From a virus: a stretch of DNA of 45,575 nucleotides. A program made the translations under genes and the position numbers. The notes under the pieces are model-generated. The model saw only the letters and a program-made list of their open reading frames with translations, did not search any database and was not told where the DNA came from. The stretch lies in IMG/VR virus record IMGVR_UViG_3300050140_000059, positions 1-45,575 of that record; one strand, given 5' to 3'. Below, one piece after another: positions 1 to 7,752 of this stretch; position 1 is the first letter of the stretch, and each line of letters begins with the position of its first letter.

Positions 1-381
1 TCACCTCAATTCAGCTTTTCGTTTTTTTCTATGACAAGAATAACATAGAAATTTTATTTCTAAGGGGTTTGAATATTTAGGATGGTGCCTATGTACTGCG
101 AGAGTTTTGCCGCATTCTTCGCAAAGTTGACCTTTAGGAATTTTAATCTGATGTGCTAAAATTTCCGCCTTAACTTTTTCTGGATTTTGAATATGCCATT
201 GTTTCTGGTAATTCTTTATTTCGTCATGTTTTTTGAGACGTCTTTGCTTTTGGTAATTTCTAAAATATTCTCTACGTTCAAGATTTCTTTTATCTTTTGT
301 TAAAGGATATTTTTTGCGTTGGTATTTTCTATCACTTTCTAAGTGATGTTGTCTTCTATCTTCAGGTGATAATTTTCTCAT
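1..381 (-). CDS. Free-standing small HNH endonuclease
   Basis: A 126-residue protein with a very basic N-terminal half rich in Arg, Lys and Gln, followed by an HNH/zinc module near residues 85-120. The module holds CEEC, then RHHPKY, then CYSC followed by His and a basic tail. CxxC...HH...CxxCH is the layout of small phage HNH nucleases, which cut DNA and often act as homing endonucleases. The stop codon is the first three bases of the window. The start lies 4 nt after a perfect hairpin that contains GAGGT, so its translation may be controlled. It is the last gene of the tail operon as drawn. A packaging-associated HNH nuclease is the alternative, but the terminase is 34 kb away. Confidence 0.8.
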   Translation of the reverse strand: MRKLSPEDRRQHHLESDRKYQRKKYPLTKDKRNLERREYFRNYQKQRRLKKHDEIKNYQKQWHIQNPEKVKAEILAHQIKIPKGQLCEECGKTLAVHRHHPKYSNPLEIKFLCYSCHRKKRKAELR

Positions 382-385
382 AGTT

Positions 386-403
386 GAGGTAAATACTTAC
401 CTC
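386..403 (-). promoter_or_regulatory. Hairpin in the leader of the HNH gene
   Basis: On the minus strand GAGGTAA is followed by GTAT and TTACCTC, giving a perfect 7-bp stem with a 4-nt loop. It ends 4 nt before the ATG at 381. The 5' arm contains a Shine-Dalgarno-like GAGGT and the 3' arm an anti-Shine-Dalgarno-like ACCTC. More GAGGT copies lie just upstream. Sequestration of the ribosome site is inferred; hairpins with this role are known for some phage T4 homing endonuclease genes. Confidence 0.5.
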
Positions 404-447
404 GACTAATAAACCTACCTCACCTCGATTTATTCAGTTTTTTCAAT

Positions 448-468
448 AAAAAAACGTGATCTGTTCAC
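448..468 (-). terminator. Possible terminator after the tail operon
   Basis: On the minus strand a short GTGA/TCAC stem with a 5-nt loop is followed by C/G and seven T residues. It lies about 25 nt after the stop of the gene at 492. Archaeal termination often needs only the T-run. The stem is short, so this is tentative. Confidence 0.35.
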
Positions 469-491
469 TTGAAAAATTACGCGCCTTTCAC

Positions 492-854
492 TTACGTTAC
501 TTGCTGAACCGTTACCGAGAACCTTCTCACAAGGATTTCTCCGTCGTTCGCCGCGGATACATTAACATTTAATATTTTTACGTTTATGCTGGAAATAACC
601 CGTTGCGGCAGGTCACTTGACAAAACCTCTACTGTATCTGCAGCGGCTTTGAAAACTGGAACCAAACTTGCAGCCCACGCGACATTTCTCTCGACGCAGC
701 CGAAAATCCAAGTGAAAGCTTTTCCTAATACATTGGTTTTGCGCTTGTAGCCTTGGGATAGGTTGTCCCATGCGTCGCTTTCCGTTAGTATTGCGCTGCA
801 GTCTTCATCTATGGACTCCACTGGTAACACATGACCGCCAAGTGTAAGAGTCAT
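492..854 (-). CDS. Distal tail/virion protein, paralogue B
   Basis: A 120-residue protein clearly related to its upstream neighbour at 854-1210. Both open with MT..LGG..LP followed by an acidic ED, and both have a central CVE.NVAWA.S motif and a Val/Thr-rich beta C-terminus. Its start overlaps the neighbour's stop as ATGA, so the two are translationally coupled. Position after the fibre genes suggests a small virion component at the tail tip or a fibre partner, but no named family is recognised. It is the last gene before the probable terminator. Confidence 0.75.
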   Translation of the reverse strand: MTLTLGGHVLPVESIDEDCSAILTESDAWDNLSQGYKRKTNVLGKAFTWIFGCVERNVAWAASLVPVFKAAADTVEVLSSDLPQRVISSINVKILNVNVSAANDGEILVRRFSVTVQQVT

Positions 855-1210
855 CAGGTAGTCACCGCCGTTAACGTAATGTCCCGCTGTAAACTCGTCA
901 TGTTAAAGACTCGGCTCTGAACCCGTGTGACTTTGACGTTGACTGTGCCAACTGGAATGCGCTGATCTGTAGTCTGTATAAATGTTAGTACAGAACCCAT
1001 GCTATTTTCAAGCGCTACCGCAACCGAAGAAGCCCATGCAACATTGTTTTCCACGCAAGTTATAGTGTAAACTTGATAGGTGCCATAGACCTTGACGAAT
1101 GGTGAGCAGACGCCGTTTTTCCACTGCGGCTTGTTGGACCCGACGAATTTAGTGTCCTCAGTCAGGCTACTCATAGGAAGTAAGGTGCCTCCGAGAGAAA
1201 TACTTGTCAT
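854..1210 (-). CDS. Distal tail/virion protein, paralogue A
   Basis: A 118-residue beta-rich protein paralogous to the gene at 492-854 (shared LGG.LLP.SSL.ED opening and CVENNVAWASS core). A GGAG site lies 9 nt before the ATG. It follows the 481-residue fibre-like protein and is coupled by ATGA to its paralogue. The pair probably arose by tandem duplication and may form a hetero-oligomer or alternative tail-tip parts. Function is inferred only from position. Confidence 0.75.
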   Translation of the reverse strand: MTSISLGGTLLPMSSLTEDTKFVGSNKPQWKNGVCSPFVKVYGTYQVYTITCVENNVAWASSVAVALENSMGSVLTFIQTTDQRIPVGTVNVKVTRVQSRVFNMTSLQRDITLTAVTT

Positions 1211-1242
1211 CTGATGTCGCTCCTATTTGTTCACTTGCATGG

Positions 1243-2688
1243 TTACGCTGCCCCCGTAATGGAGATACTGAAGCTAAACGGTGTATCACCCTTAGTGCTT
1301 GCTGCCGCAGTCAAAATTAAGGTTGCAGTTGTAGTGGCATTCGGGTTTAAAACCGTGTTCTCCCTGTTCCATGTACACGTTAGGAGAGGTTGCGCCTGTG
1401 CAAGACCCCATGTGGTAACGGTCATGTGGAGAGTTTGAGGAACCGTACTTCTATTAATTATTTGAACCAGTATAGTTTTTAATGCGCCAGGCACGATGAC
1501 GCCCCAGTCGATGCTTGTAGGCGAGATTTGGATGCCGACGCCTGCAAGTACGCCCGTGTTCGCGATTGATTGCTGGGTGATTATGGCTAAAGGCGCGGGT
1601 GGCGTGGGCGGTATTATTGGCAGGGGGGCATAAATTATCTGCATGTTTGCGGTGGATGTAGTCTCACTTACCGCTGATGAAGGGTCAGTGAAAACGCCAA
1701 AAGCCTGATAAATATAATATTGCGTTCCGCTTAAGGCATAGTAGTATCCAGGGTTACTGTCTGATTGAACACAAATGTAATATGTTACGCCTTGAGTGAT
1801 TGCTACGTTACCTGGAATAGAAAGGTTATTCCAACCAGCAATAGCCGATATTGAATTTGATTGACCGAGCAAACCGCTGAATACGCCGCCGCTGTAAGTG
1901 CTGTAGATTGCTACTCGCAAGTTTCCAATCGCGTTAGGAACGTTGATTCCGACGGAAGCTAAAGTGCCTGAGGCGGTTGCAGTAACAGGGTAACCTATCA
2001 TCACTCCATATAAACTGCCATTGTTGTAGCTCATATCGCCTATTACGTCAGTTACAGTTCTTACTTCGTTGCCACCTGAAGGATTAATATATAGCACTGG
2101 GTCAGCAAACCAGCAGTAAGCATTATCGGTTACAGCACGGGCGTCAAGCCAAACAGTCATTGAGTTAATCTGCACTGGATCACACGAATAAACTTGGGTG
2201 ACTCCGCCAACAGTCGTGTAAACATAAGTAAAATAATCTGTTGGAATATGTAAATCCCAAACCAGTAAAGTCCAATCGTTTCCCCAAGGTAAACGTATAG
2301 GACCACCGCCTTCACTGTCATACCCCGAAATCATTTCAGCTTCACTCGGTTTTGCCGCTTCATGTCCAGCCGCATCATAACACGGTACGCCATAACCCAG
2401 AGAACTGCTAGCGTAAAAGTCCATTCCGATTCTGGCCGCTGGATAAGGCTCACTGCTTGAGAGAAAAGTAGTTTTTACCCAAACAGCAAAATATATGTGG
2501 TCGCCTGGGTTAACGCTTTGCCATGCTCCGTCAACTTCTCTTGTTCCCCTAACATAGTCTGGACCAACACGAATGCTTACATTCCCGTTATGCAATGTAT
2601 CATAATCAAGAGAAGCATAATTTGCAAACGCTATCGTATCATTTAAAAATGCACTGAGGGGTTCCACGTTTGTTCCTATATAAGGCAT
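1243..2688 (-). CDS. Multi-domain tail fibre / adhesin
   Basis: A 481-residue protein with three visible parts. Residues 1-200 look like a carbohydrate-binding-module-type beta sandwich rich in aromatics and Asp. Residues 215-355 form a second beta domain of the type seen in archaeal surface proteins. A Pro-rich linker (PLPIIPPTPPAP) then leads to a C-terminal Ig-like domain of about 100 residues. That domain has the same pattern as the anchored protein at 36027-36425 (SP.SI..G.I..G....N...IN). A GGAG site precedes the ATG. It lies after the tape-measure region, where fibre genes sit, so binding of host glycans or S-layer is the likely role. Confidence 0.6.
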   Translation of the reverse strand: MPYIGTNVEPLSAFLNDTIAFANYASLDYDTLHNGNVSIRVGPDYVRGTREVDGAWQSVNPGDHIYFAVWVKTTFLSSSEPYPAARIGMDFYASSSLGYGVPCYDAAGHEAAKPSEAEMISGYDSEGGGPIRLPWGNDWTLLVWDLHIPTDYFTYVYTTVGGVTQVYSCDPVQINSMTVWLDARAVTDNAYCWFADPVLYINPSGGNEVRTVTDVIGDMSYNNGSLYGVMIGYPVTATASGTLASVGINVPNAIGNLRVAIYSTYSGGVFSGLLGQSNSISAIAGWNNLSIPGNVAITQGVTYYICVQSDSNPGYYYALSGTQYYIYQAFGVFTDPSSAVSETTSTANMQIIYAPLPIIPPTPPAPLAIITQQSIANTGVLAGVGIQISPTSIDWGVIVPGALKTILVQIINRSTVPQTLHMTVTTWGLAQAQPLLTCTWNRENTVLNPNATTTATLILTAAASTKGDTPFSFSISITGAA

Positions 2689-2690
2689 GT

Positions 2691-2810
2691 TTAATCATCC
2701 TCTCCAACTAAAACTAAGTTTTGTATGTTCATTTTTGGTTCTACTCCGAATTTTTGATTATCATTATTTTGTGTCCACGCCCACTTGATTGATGCAGCCG
2801 CCCCAGCCAT
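2691..2810 (-). CDS. Small ORF overlapping the end of the tail gene
   Basis: A 39-codon frame starts inside the last 47 nt of the upstream gene and ends 2 nt before the next ATG. It fills an otherwise unexplained gap. The sequence is protein-like, with a short Ala-rich start, a KWAWTQNN segment and an acidic end (VGEDD). There is no clear Shine-Dalgarno before its ATG. An alternative is that it is a frameshifted extension of the 365-residue protein. Its last codons also contain the GGAG site for the gene at 2688. Confidence 0.4.
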   Translation of the reverse strand: MAGAAASIKWAWTQNNDNQKFGVEPKMNIQNLVLVGEDD

Positions 2811-3861
2811 ACGCGAATACACTTACGCTGGCGACGTCTGGAATCTCAAACGTGAAGGTGCACGCGAGAATACCCGTTCCAGATGGGTAATAATAGTAGT
2901 CTGACGCGTCGCCGAAGCTGACGGCTCGTTTTTTGCCGACGAGAAAATATTTGGTTGCGTCAATGAATAACGGTTCAAGATTGCAATACAACGTGCTTCC
3001 TTGTGAAAAAGTCAAGGGAGAAACTGGAAAATACGTAGAGCCTAAGGTTCCGCCAATAGGCAGAATCCACGGACAAAAAACCACGGAGATATTAACTACA
3101 GTGTTCGCGTTTGCTTTAGTTATTGTTATGGTGTAACTGGAACCTGAAACTACGGAAACAGCGGGTTTCTGAACTATGTAGGTGCCGCATGCACCGTTTC
3201 CGCTTGAATCTTCATCCTGCGCGACAGTGCTCCAATTCTCCTGGACTCCATCAATAAAAAGGTTCACGCCATTAGTCAACGAGTCCCCGATATCATTCAT
3301 GTGAGTAACCGCGCCCGCCGTCGCTGCGGTAGCGGAAATAATCATGGTTCCATAAGCGATTTTTCCAAGCGGCGTCAAACGTTGACTTGACAAGTCCACA
3401 ACTAAGCCTGTAGTGTAAGGAGCCGCTGACGCTTTCGAAACATCGACGAAGCCGCATAAGCCGATGCTGAAATTCTGAACGTACACGGTGACGGCGGATG
3501 CTAAGCCATCTAAAACAACCGCGTATGATCCAGCAGCTAAAGATAACACGCCGCCAAAAGTGAGGGTTTCGCCTGCTTGTATAGTGACGGACCCGCCTGC
3601 ACCGCCCGTAATAAAAAAAGGGTTGCCGCCAAATTTAAGGCGTGCCTTAAAGTCTTTAGGCACTGACTCGGGGTTCACCACTTGAAACGTGTATGCTACC
3701 AACTGCGTAGCACCCACGGTGATGACGTCGTCGGGCCAGTCTGGAGCCGTGGCTGAATCCAAAAGATCCGTTAAAGTAACCGCGAAGTTAATCGGGGTTG
3801 GAAAACTGTAAACGTTACTTTCGTCTATGGAACTTCTTTCCTGCTCAATCAACAAAACCAT
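2764..3861 (-). CDS. Distal tail / baseplate-like protein
   Basis: A 365-residue beta-rich protein immediately downstream of the tape measure gene (stop at 3864, start at 3861). That position commonly encodes the distal tail or hub protein. Gly, Ser, Thr and Val are abundant and there is no signal peptide or membrane segment. Four to five Cys residues are scattered, including GLCGF, GACGT and WGGCIN. I do not recognise a family from sequence alone. A virion role is inferred from gene order and composition. Confidence 0.6.
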   Translation of the reverse strand: MVLLIEQERSSIDESNVYSFPTPINFAVTLTDLLDSATAPDWPDDVITVGATQLVAYTFQVVNPESVPKDFKARLKFGGNPFFITGGAGGSVTIQAGETLTFGGVLSLAAGSYAVVLDGLASAVTVYVQNFSIGLCGFVDVSKASAAPYTTGLVVDLSSQRLTPLGKIAYGTMIISATAATAGAVTHMNDIGDSLTNGVNLFIDGVQENWSTVAQDEDSSGNGACGTYIVQKPAVSVVSGSSYTITITKANANTVVNISVVFCPWILPIGGTLGSTYFPVSPLTFSQGSTLYCNLEPLFIDATKYFLVGKKRAVSFGDASDYYYYPSGTGILACTFTFEIPDVASVSVFAYGWGGCINQVGVDTK

Positions 3862-3863
3862 TT

Positions 3864-6188
3864 TTAGAACACACTTCCTTGAATGATTCTTTTCTGTGTC
3901 GCTGGAGCGCCTTGGCTTGTAGCTTCAACAACTACGGTCTTCAACATTTTCTGGAGAACTGCAAGAGTCTTCTGATCCACGTTTCCCTCGATTGTTACTG
4001 AAAAGCCTGAAAAGTCGTAGTTATTGATAACTGAACCGTAATCTCTGCCTCTGCCAAGCGGAATAACGGCTTCAGGGCCTGATTCGCCGAGGAGTGCTAA
4101 CGTTGGCTCATAGGCGATTCCGCCTACAGCGAACGTGGGAATCATAGCCTTCAGTGAACTGATGTTTTGTGCTGTCCACCCCTTATTTGCGCCTAATCCC
4201 GCGATCACATTCAACGCGTCATTGTATAGGCCGTTGTTTGACCTTGTTAAAGCTACGATTGCTGCTGCAAGCGCTGTTGGGCTCGAATATGTCGAATAGC
4301 TAGCCAATATCGCGCTCAGCACCGTCGCCACTACAGTGGTCTGTGCACCCGGCGCTGATCCGCCCGGCAACGTCGGCGCGGTACCTCCCCCGTATTGTGT
4401 TGGAAGAATTGTTGGTACCGTTACTGAATATGTTGGTGTTATCGTCGCCAACTTCGCTGCTGTTGCTACTGCATCCTGTATCAACCTAGCCTGGTACGCT
4501 TGCTCAATTACCAATGACTCAGCGTCTGCAAGCGCTAAATCCGCATTCCCTTGTATTTTAATGGCTAGAAGGGTTGCTTCCAACTCATTCGCCAGCGTTG
4601 TCAACGTAGTATTCAGTGCTTGTTGCCCAGTCGTCGTTATTGATGCATACGTGGCTTGAGCAGCCAGTAAATCATCGTTCTTTTGATATTCAATTTTTGC
4701 GATGGCGTTTGCTTGGTCTTGCTCAATCGGTACCGCTGCTGCGGTTTGTTCTTTTTCTGCTTGAAGTTCTTGCAGGCGATAGTTGTCGTTCATTTCGCTA
4801 CGTGAAGTGTTGTATTTTTGGTTTAAATCGTTAAGTTGTGTTTGGTAGTCTTTATCGCTGATTTCACCGTGGTTATGCGCGTCTTCAAGCGCGGTTTTCT
4901 GCAGTAGATAGTTGAGTTCAAGGTTATCATTTTCCCTGTCTCGCTGGGCGCGAAGATTATTCAACCCAGTCATTGACGCTGTGATAAGGTCGTTGTAGAA
5001 AGCGTTTGTGTCGCTGATTTGCTGGTTGTAGTGACTTTCGATTTCGCTGTCCACCGTTGTTAACTCAGCAGTTTGGATTCCAAGTCTCTGGCTCCAGTAG
5101 CTTTTGAAGTCTGTCAGTTGCTGAACGTATGCAGCGTTTGCCACGTCAACGTCCTTTTGGTACGCTGTTTGAGCAAGCGTTTCCTCGTCAGTGTAGTAAG
5201 CGGTTATTAGTCCTTCAATCGTTTCCAAAGCAGTCTTCGTTAAACCCAGTTTTGTATTCCATGACGCCGTAAGATTAGCGAGGTCTGTTTGGTAAAGGGT
5301 GTTTTCCACCGCTACAAACGTTGCAGTCGCATCTGTAACAGATGTGAGACTTCCTGAGTACGCGTCGACAGCTGAACTTGCACCTTGCAAAGCTACGGTG
5401 ACGCCTGCAACTGCAGCGCCGACACCTATTAAAATACCTGGTACAGCCATACCCCAACTGAGGGCACCGTAGAAAGCAGCGATAGCAACGGTAGCGGCTA
5501 TTGCCACGCCTGTGATAATTGCGATAACAGCCGCTGTTTCCCGCATCGGCTCAGGTATCGTTTCAAGTATGGCATAGGTAGCGGCGAAAGCACCTACAGC
5601 CGCAACCGTAGATATAGCTAAGGTTTTCATGCTGATGTCGAGGCTGGCAAGTTTACTAGTTACATTAGCTATAGTTTCTGGAAGTTTCTGATATACGCTG
5701 CCAAGACCGCCAATGACTGCGATGGCTGAAGGCACAACACTTAACGCCGCGTAAATCATGCTGCTATTTAAATTACGTTGAGCCATGTCAGCGCGTTCTT
5801 GACTAACCGTTAAAGCGTCTTGCGCCGTGTTCAACTTGGCAAGTGCATCAGTAATCTTCTGCGGGTCACCGCTCGCTAACGCCTTGTTATACGCTTCCGT
5901 CGCACTCTGCAGGCTGTTAGTGCTTTTCTGAACGTTCAAGTTAGCCCGATCCAGCGCGACCTCGCTGTTTTCTACCCTTTCGAAACTCATAAAAAGTGTT
6001 GCTCCAGCCAACGCGAGGCTGTTTACCTGCAGGACTTGGCTACTGAAACTCTGCGTTGCCGTCTTAACTTTCGCATCAACTTGGTCAAAACCTTCGCCAA
6101 GCCCCGCAACAGCGCTTTTCACGCCGTTTGCAGCGGAACTTACCTGATCGTTAAGAGTGAATGTAAATTGAACTGGAAACTCAGCCAT
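3864..6188 (-). CDS. Tail tape measure protein
   Basis: A 774-residue protein, the longest in the tail module. Residues 40-180 are coiled-coil-prone (Gln, Ala, Asn, Lys heptads). Residues 150-270 are hydrophobic and Gly/Ala-rich with several membrane-like stretches. Residues 320-570 form a long helical region. The C-terminal part carries FAVGGIAYEPTLALLGESGP, the typical tape-measure motif preceding EAVIPL. Tape measure proteins set tail length and are ejected into the host. A GGAG site 9 nt before the ATG at 6188 supports this start over an in-frame ATG 15 nt upstream. Confidence 0.9.
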   Translation of the reverse strand: MAEFPVQFTFTLNDQVSSAANGVKSAVAGLGEGFDQVDAKVKTATQSFSSQVLQVNSLALAGATLFMSFERVENSEVALDRANLNVQKSTNSLQSATEAYNKALASGDPQKITDALAKLNTAQDALTVSQERADMAQRNLNSSMIYAALSVVPSAIAVIGGLGSVYQKLPETIANVTSKLASLDISMKTLAISTVAAVGAFAATYAILETIPEPMRETAAVIAIITGVAIAATVAIAAFYGALSWGMAVPGILIGVGAAVAGVTVALQGASSAVDAYSGSLTSVTDATATFVAVENTLYQTDLANLTASWNTKLGLTKTALETIEGLITAYYTDEETLAQTAYQKDVDVANAAYVQQLTDFKSYWSQRLGIQTAELTTVDSEIESHYNQQISDTNAFYNDLITASMTGLNNLRAQRDRENDNLELNYLLQKTALEDAHNHGEISDKDYQTQLNDLNQKYNTSRSEMNDNYRLQELQAEKEQTAAAVPIEQDQANAIAKIEYQKNDDLLAAQATYASITTTGQQALNTTLTTLANELEATLLAIKIQGNADLALADAESLVIEQAYQARLIQDAVATAAKLATITPTYSVTVPTILPTQYGGGTAPTLPGGSAPGAQTTVVATVLSAILASYSTYSSPTALAAAIVALTRSNNGLYNDALNVIAGLGANKGWTAQNISSLKAMIPTFAVGGIAYEPTLALLGESGPEAVIPLGRGRDYGSVINNYDFSGFSVTIEGNVDQKTLAVLQKMLKTVVVEATSQGAPATQKRIIQGSVF

Positions 6189-6190
6189 GC

Positions 6191-6550
6191 TTAAAGACTC
6201 CATTCAACGGTTGCTTCGTCAATAACGCTGAAGACAGCGGAGCGAACTCTCGGTTCAACAAGATAGTATGCTGGGCTGAGATATGGCTGCGCCATCTGAA
6301 AACGGGTTCCATACTCGACATAGCCAGCGTAGTAAATGATGGAGCCAACCTGCCAGTCAGCTAATCCGCGGTGAACAACCCTGATGCTTCGCTGCAACGT
6401 TCCCGTCCTCACTGGAACGAGTCGTTGAGCTTCAGAAAGCATCATTTCCGCGCCTACACCCATAATGTCATCGGCGCTTTTCTTAATGATATTCGGCAAG
6501 TTCTCTATGAATGCTTGAAGTTTATCGAATCCGACAACGGTAACTGGCAT
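6191..6550 (-). CDS. HK97 gp10-like tail completion protein
   Basis: A 119-residue protein matching the HK97-gp10-like family. It has an N-terminal helix, then EAQRLVPVRTGTLQRSI, a VGS...YAGYVEYGTRF strand-turn and a P.L.PA C-terminal element. In HK97-like phages this protein acts at the head-tail or tail-terminator interface. Here it sits between the tail chaperones and the tape measure rather than before the tail tube gene, which is unusual. Its end carries the GGAG for the tape measure gene. Confidence 0.85.
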   Translation of the reverse strand: MPVTVVGFDKLQAFIENLPNIIKKSADDIMGVGAEMMLSEAQRLVPVRTGTLQRSIRVVHRGLADWQVGSIIYYAGYVEYGTRFQMAQPYLSPAYYLVEPRVRSAVFSVIDEATVEWSL

Positions 6551-6553
6551 TTT

Positions 6554-7214
6554 CTACCTCTTCTCTAAAGCCTTATTGACACGTTTATTTTCTTCACTTA
6601 ACCCTGCATAGTGGAAAGTGTACACGTCTAGTCTTTCATCTCTAAGTTTTCCCAAGTCCTGAATCGTCATTCCCAGCGTTTGGCACAGTTGAAACAGGAA
6701 TATCCCCTCGTTGCTTTTCGCGAAACAAAGTTGCGTTCTTAACTGCCTCGCTCTGGTGGTCAATGACGTAACGGATAATGTAGAACGGCAAGTCCGGAGT
6801 GTACATTCCTTCACCCCAATATTTCCGCGTTAACGCAGGCTCTAAACATATTCCAGTGGGGTAACCGAGCAGGTCCTTCGCTGTTTCCATGCCTTTAACG
6901 TATCTTCCAAGAATTTTCTTTGGATTCGCCTTACCTGGGTTATTCTGCAGTGCAACTAAAGTTACAAACTCGTTTAATATCTCGAAAACGGTTGCTTGCT
7001 CTTTAACAGTGAACCCGCGACATCTAATCGTGAAATCGCCGTTTTCATCCTTCATTGGCACATCGACGATTAGCAGTTTGCTGCGGTTCATTAAACGGTC
7101 TCGGATGTCTCCGCACTTAACATTTTCTTCTTTTTGTTGTTTCTGGTCTTTCTTGAACGCTCTAACGAAGGCTGGTTCCTTCTCAACTTTAACTTCCTTA
7201 TTGTTATTTGACAA
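6554..7214 (-). CDS. Tail assembly chaperone, frameshifted long form (gpGT-like)
   Basis: A second frame overlaps the end of the gene at 6642-7214 and continues to 6554. Switching at CGA GGG GAT by +1, with Gly-tRNA moving from GGG to the overlapping GGG, joins ...REKQRG to IFLFQLCQTLGMTIQDL and then about 35 more residues. The joined sequence reads as one helical domain. In many tailed viruses a frameshift product of the gene before the tape measure coats the tape measure during tail assembly. The direction here is +1 (or -2), whereas lambda uses -1. An assembly indel is the alternative. Confidence 0.65.
6642..7214 (-). CDS. Tail assembly chaperone, short form (gpG-like)
   Basis: A 190-residue protein between the tail tube and tape measure genes, the standard place for the tail chaperone. 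It has a Lys/Glu-rich N-terminus, a central helical region (FTVKEQATVFEILNEFVTL) and a low-complexity hydrophilic tail after the slip site at 6704. The start is TTG at 7214, with GAGGTGG 6 nt upstream. It probably binds the tape measure protein during assembly. Confidence 0.7.
   Translation of the reverse strand: MSNNNKEVKVEKEPAFVRAFKKDQKQQKEENVKCGDIRDRLMNRSKLLIVDVPMKDENGDFTIRCRGFTVKEQATVFEILNEFVTLVALQNNPGKANPKKILGRYVKGMETAKDLLGYPTGICLEPALTRKYWGEGMYTPDLPFYIIRYVIDHQSEAVKNATLFREKQRGDIPVSTVPNAGNDDSGLGKT
6704..6707 (-). promoter_or_regulatory. Candidate +1 ribosomal slip site (GGGG)
   Basis: The zero frame reads CGA GGG GAT. A P-site tRNA on GGG can re-pair on the next GGG after a +1 shift and continue as ATA TTC CTG. 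The preceding CGA is a slowly decoded codon in many organisms. The site sits where the two chaperone frames overlap. Inference from sequence only. Confidence 0.5.
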
Positions 7215-7303
7215 TATTTTCCACCTCTAATTTTCCATTAATTCAACAAAATTTATCTAATAAAGTTTGAAACAAAAAATAAAATAGGGAAAAACAGCAT
7301 TTC

Positions 7304-7693
7304 TTACGCTGGAACTTGAGTTACGTTGTAGAATATGAAGTCTTGATCTAACAGCACTGCTGCTTCTGAATCCTGCTTTATGTTTGTAAGTTTGCCTGCA
7401 GTGAAAACCATTGTGCCCGCTAAAGTAGTTCCTGTTCCGCCAATCGGGTAAAGTGTGCCAATCAATTGTGATCCGCCAGTAAAAAACGACTTGTACGCCC
7501 AATCAGTGAAGCCCATTTTGACGTTTCCCTTATGCTTTTTTACTCCAAGCAAAACGTCACTTGTCGCTGTCTCACCCATGCTTGCCCACTCCGTCGCACT
7601 TCTGCTCCAGCTAAGATCTACTGATGCCAGCAACGCAATTACTGTTCCGTTATAAGCTAAGCTTCCGCTCATTCCCTCAGTTACATTCACCAT
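7304..7693 (-). CDS. Major tail tube protein (probable)
   Basis: A 129-residue beta-rich protein rich in Gly, Thr, Val and Ser, with the pattern GMSGSLAYNGTVIALLASVDLSW typical in feel of tail tube N-termini (split here: GMSGSLAYNG then VIALLASVDL). It lies between the tail completion genes and the chaperone pair. It starts at an ATG preceded by AAGGTGA. Tail tube proteins stack as hexameric rings around the tape measure. The family is assigned from position and composition, not from a diagnostic motif. Confidence 0.65.
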   Translation of the reverse strand: MVNVTEGMSGSLAYNGTVIALLASVDLSWSRSATEWASMGETATSDVLLGVKKHKGNVKMGFTDWAYKSFFTGGSQLIGTLYPIGGTGTTLAGTMVFTAGKLTNIKQDSEAAVLLDQDFIFYNVTQVPA

Positions 7694-7752
7694 TTAATTT
7701 ATCACCTTCTTTTACCTTTTTCTTAACTCAGTTCCAAGTTACTTTTTCTAGA

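Noticed and set aside
5275-5457. 60-codon Cys/Arg-rich frame in the tape measure gene
   Set aside because: It is an out-of-frame shadow of the Gly/Ala-rich tape measure region.
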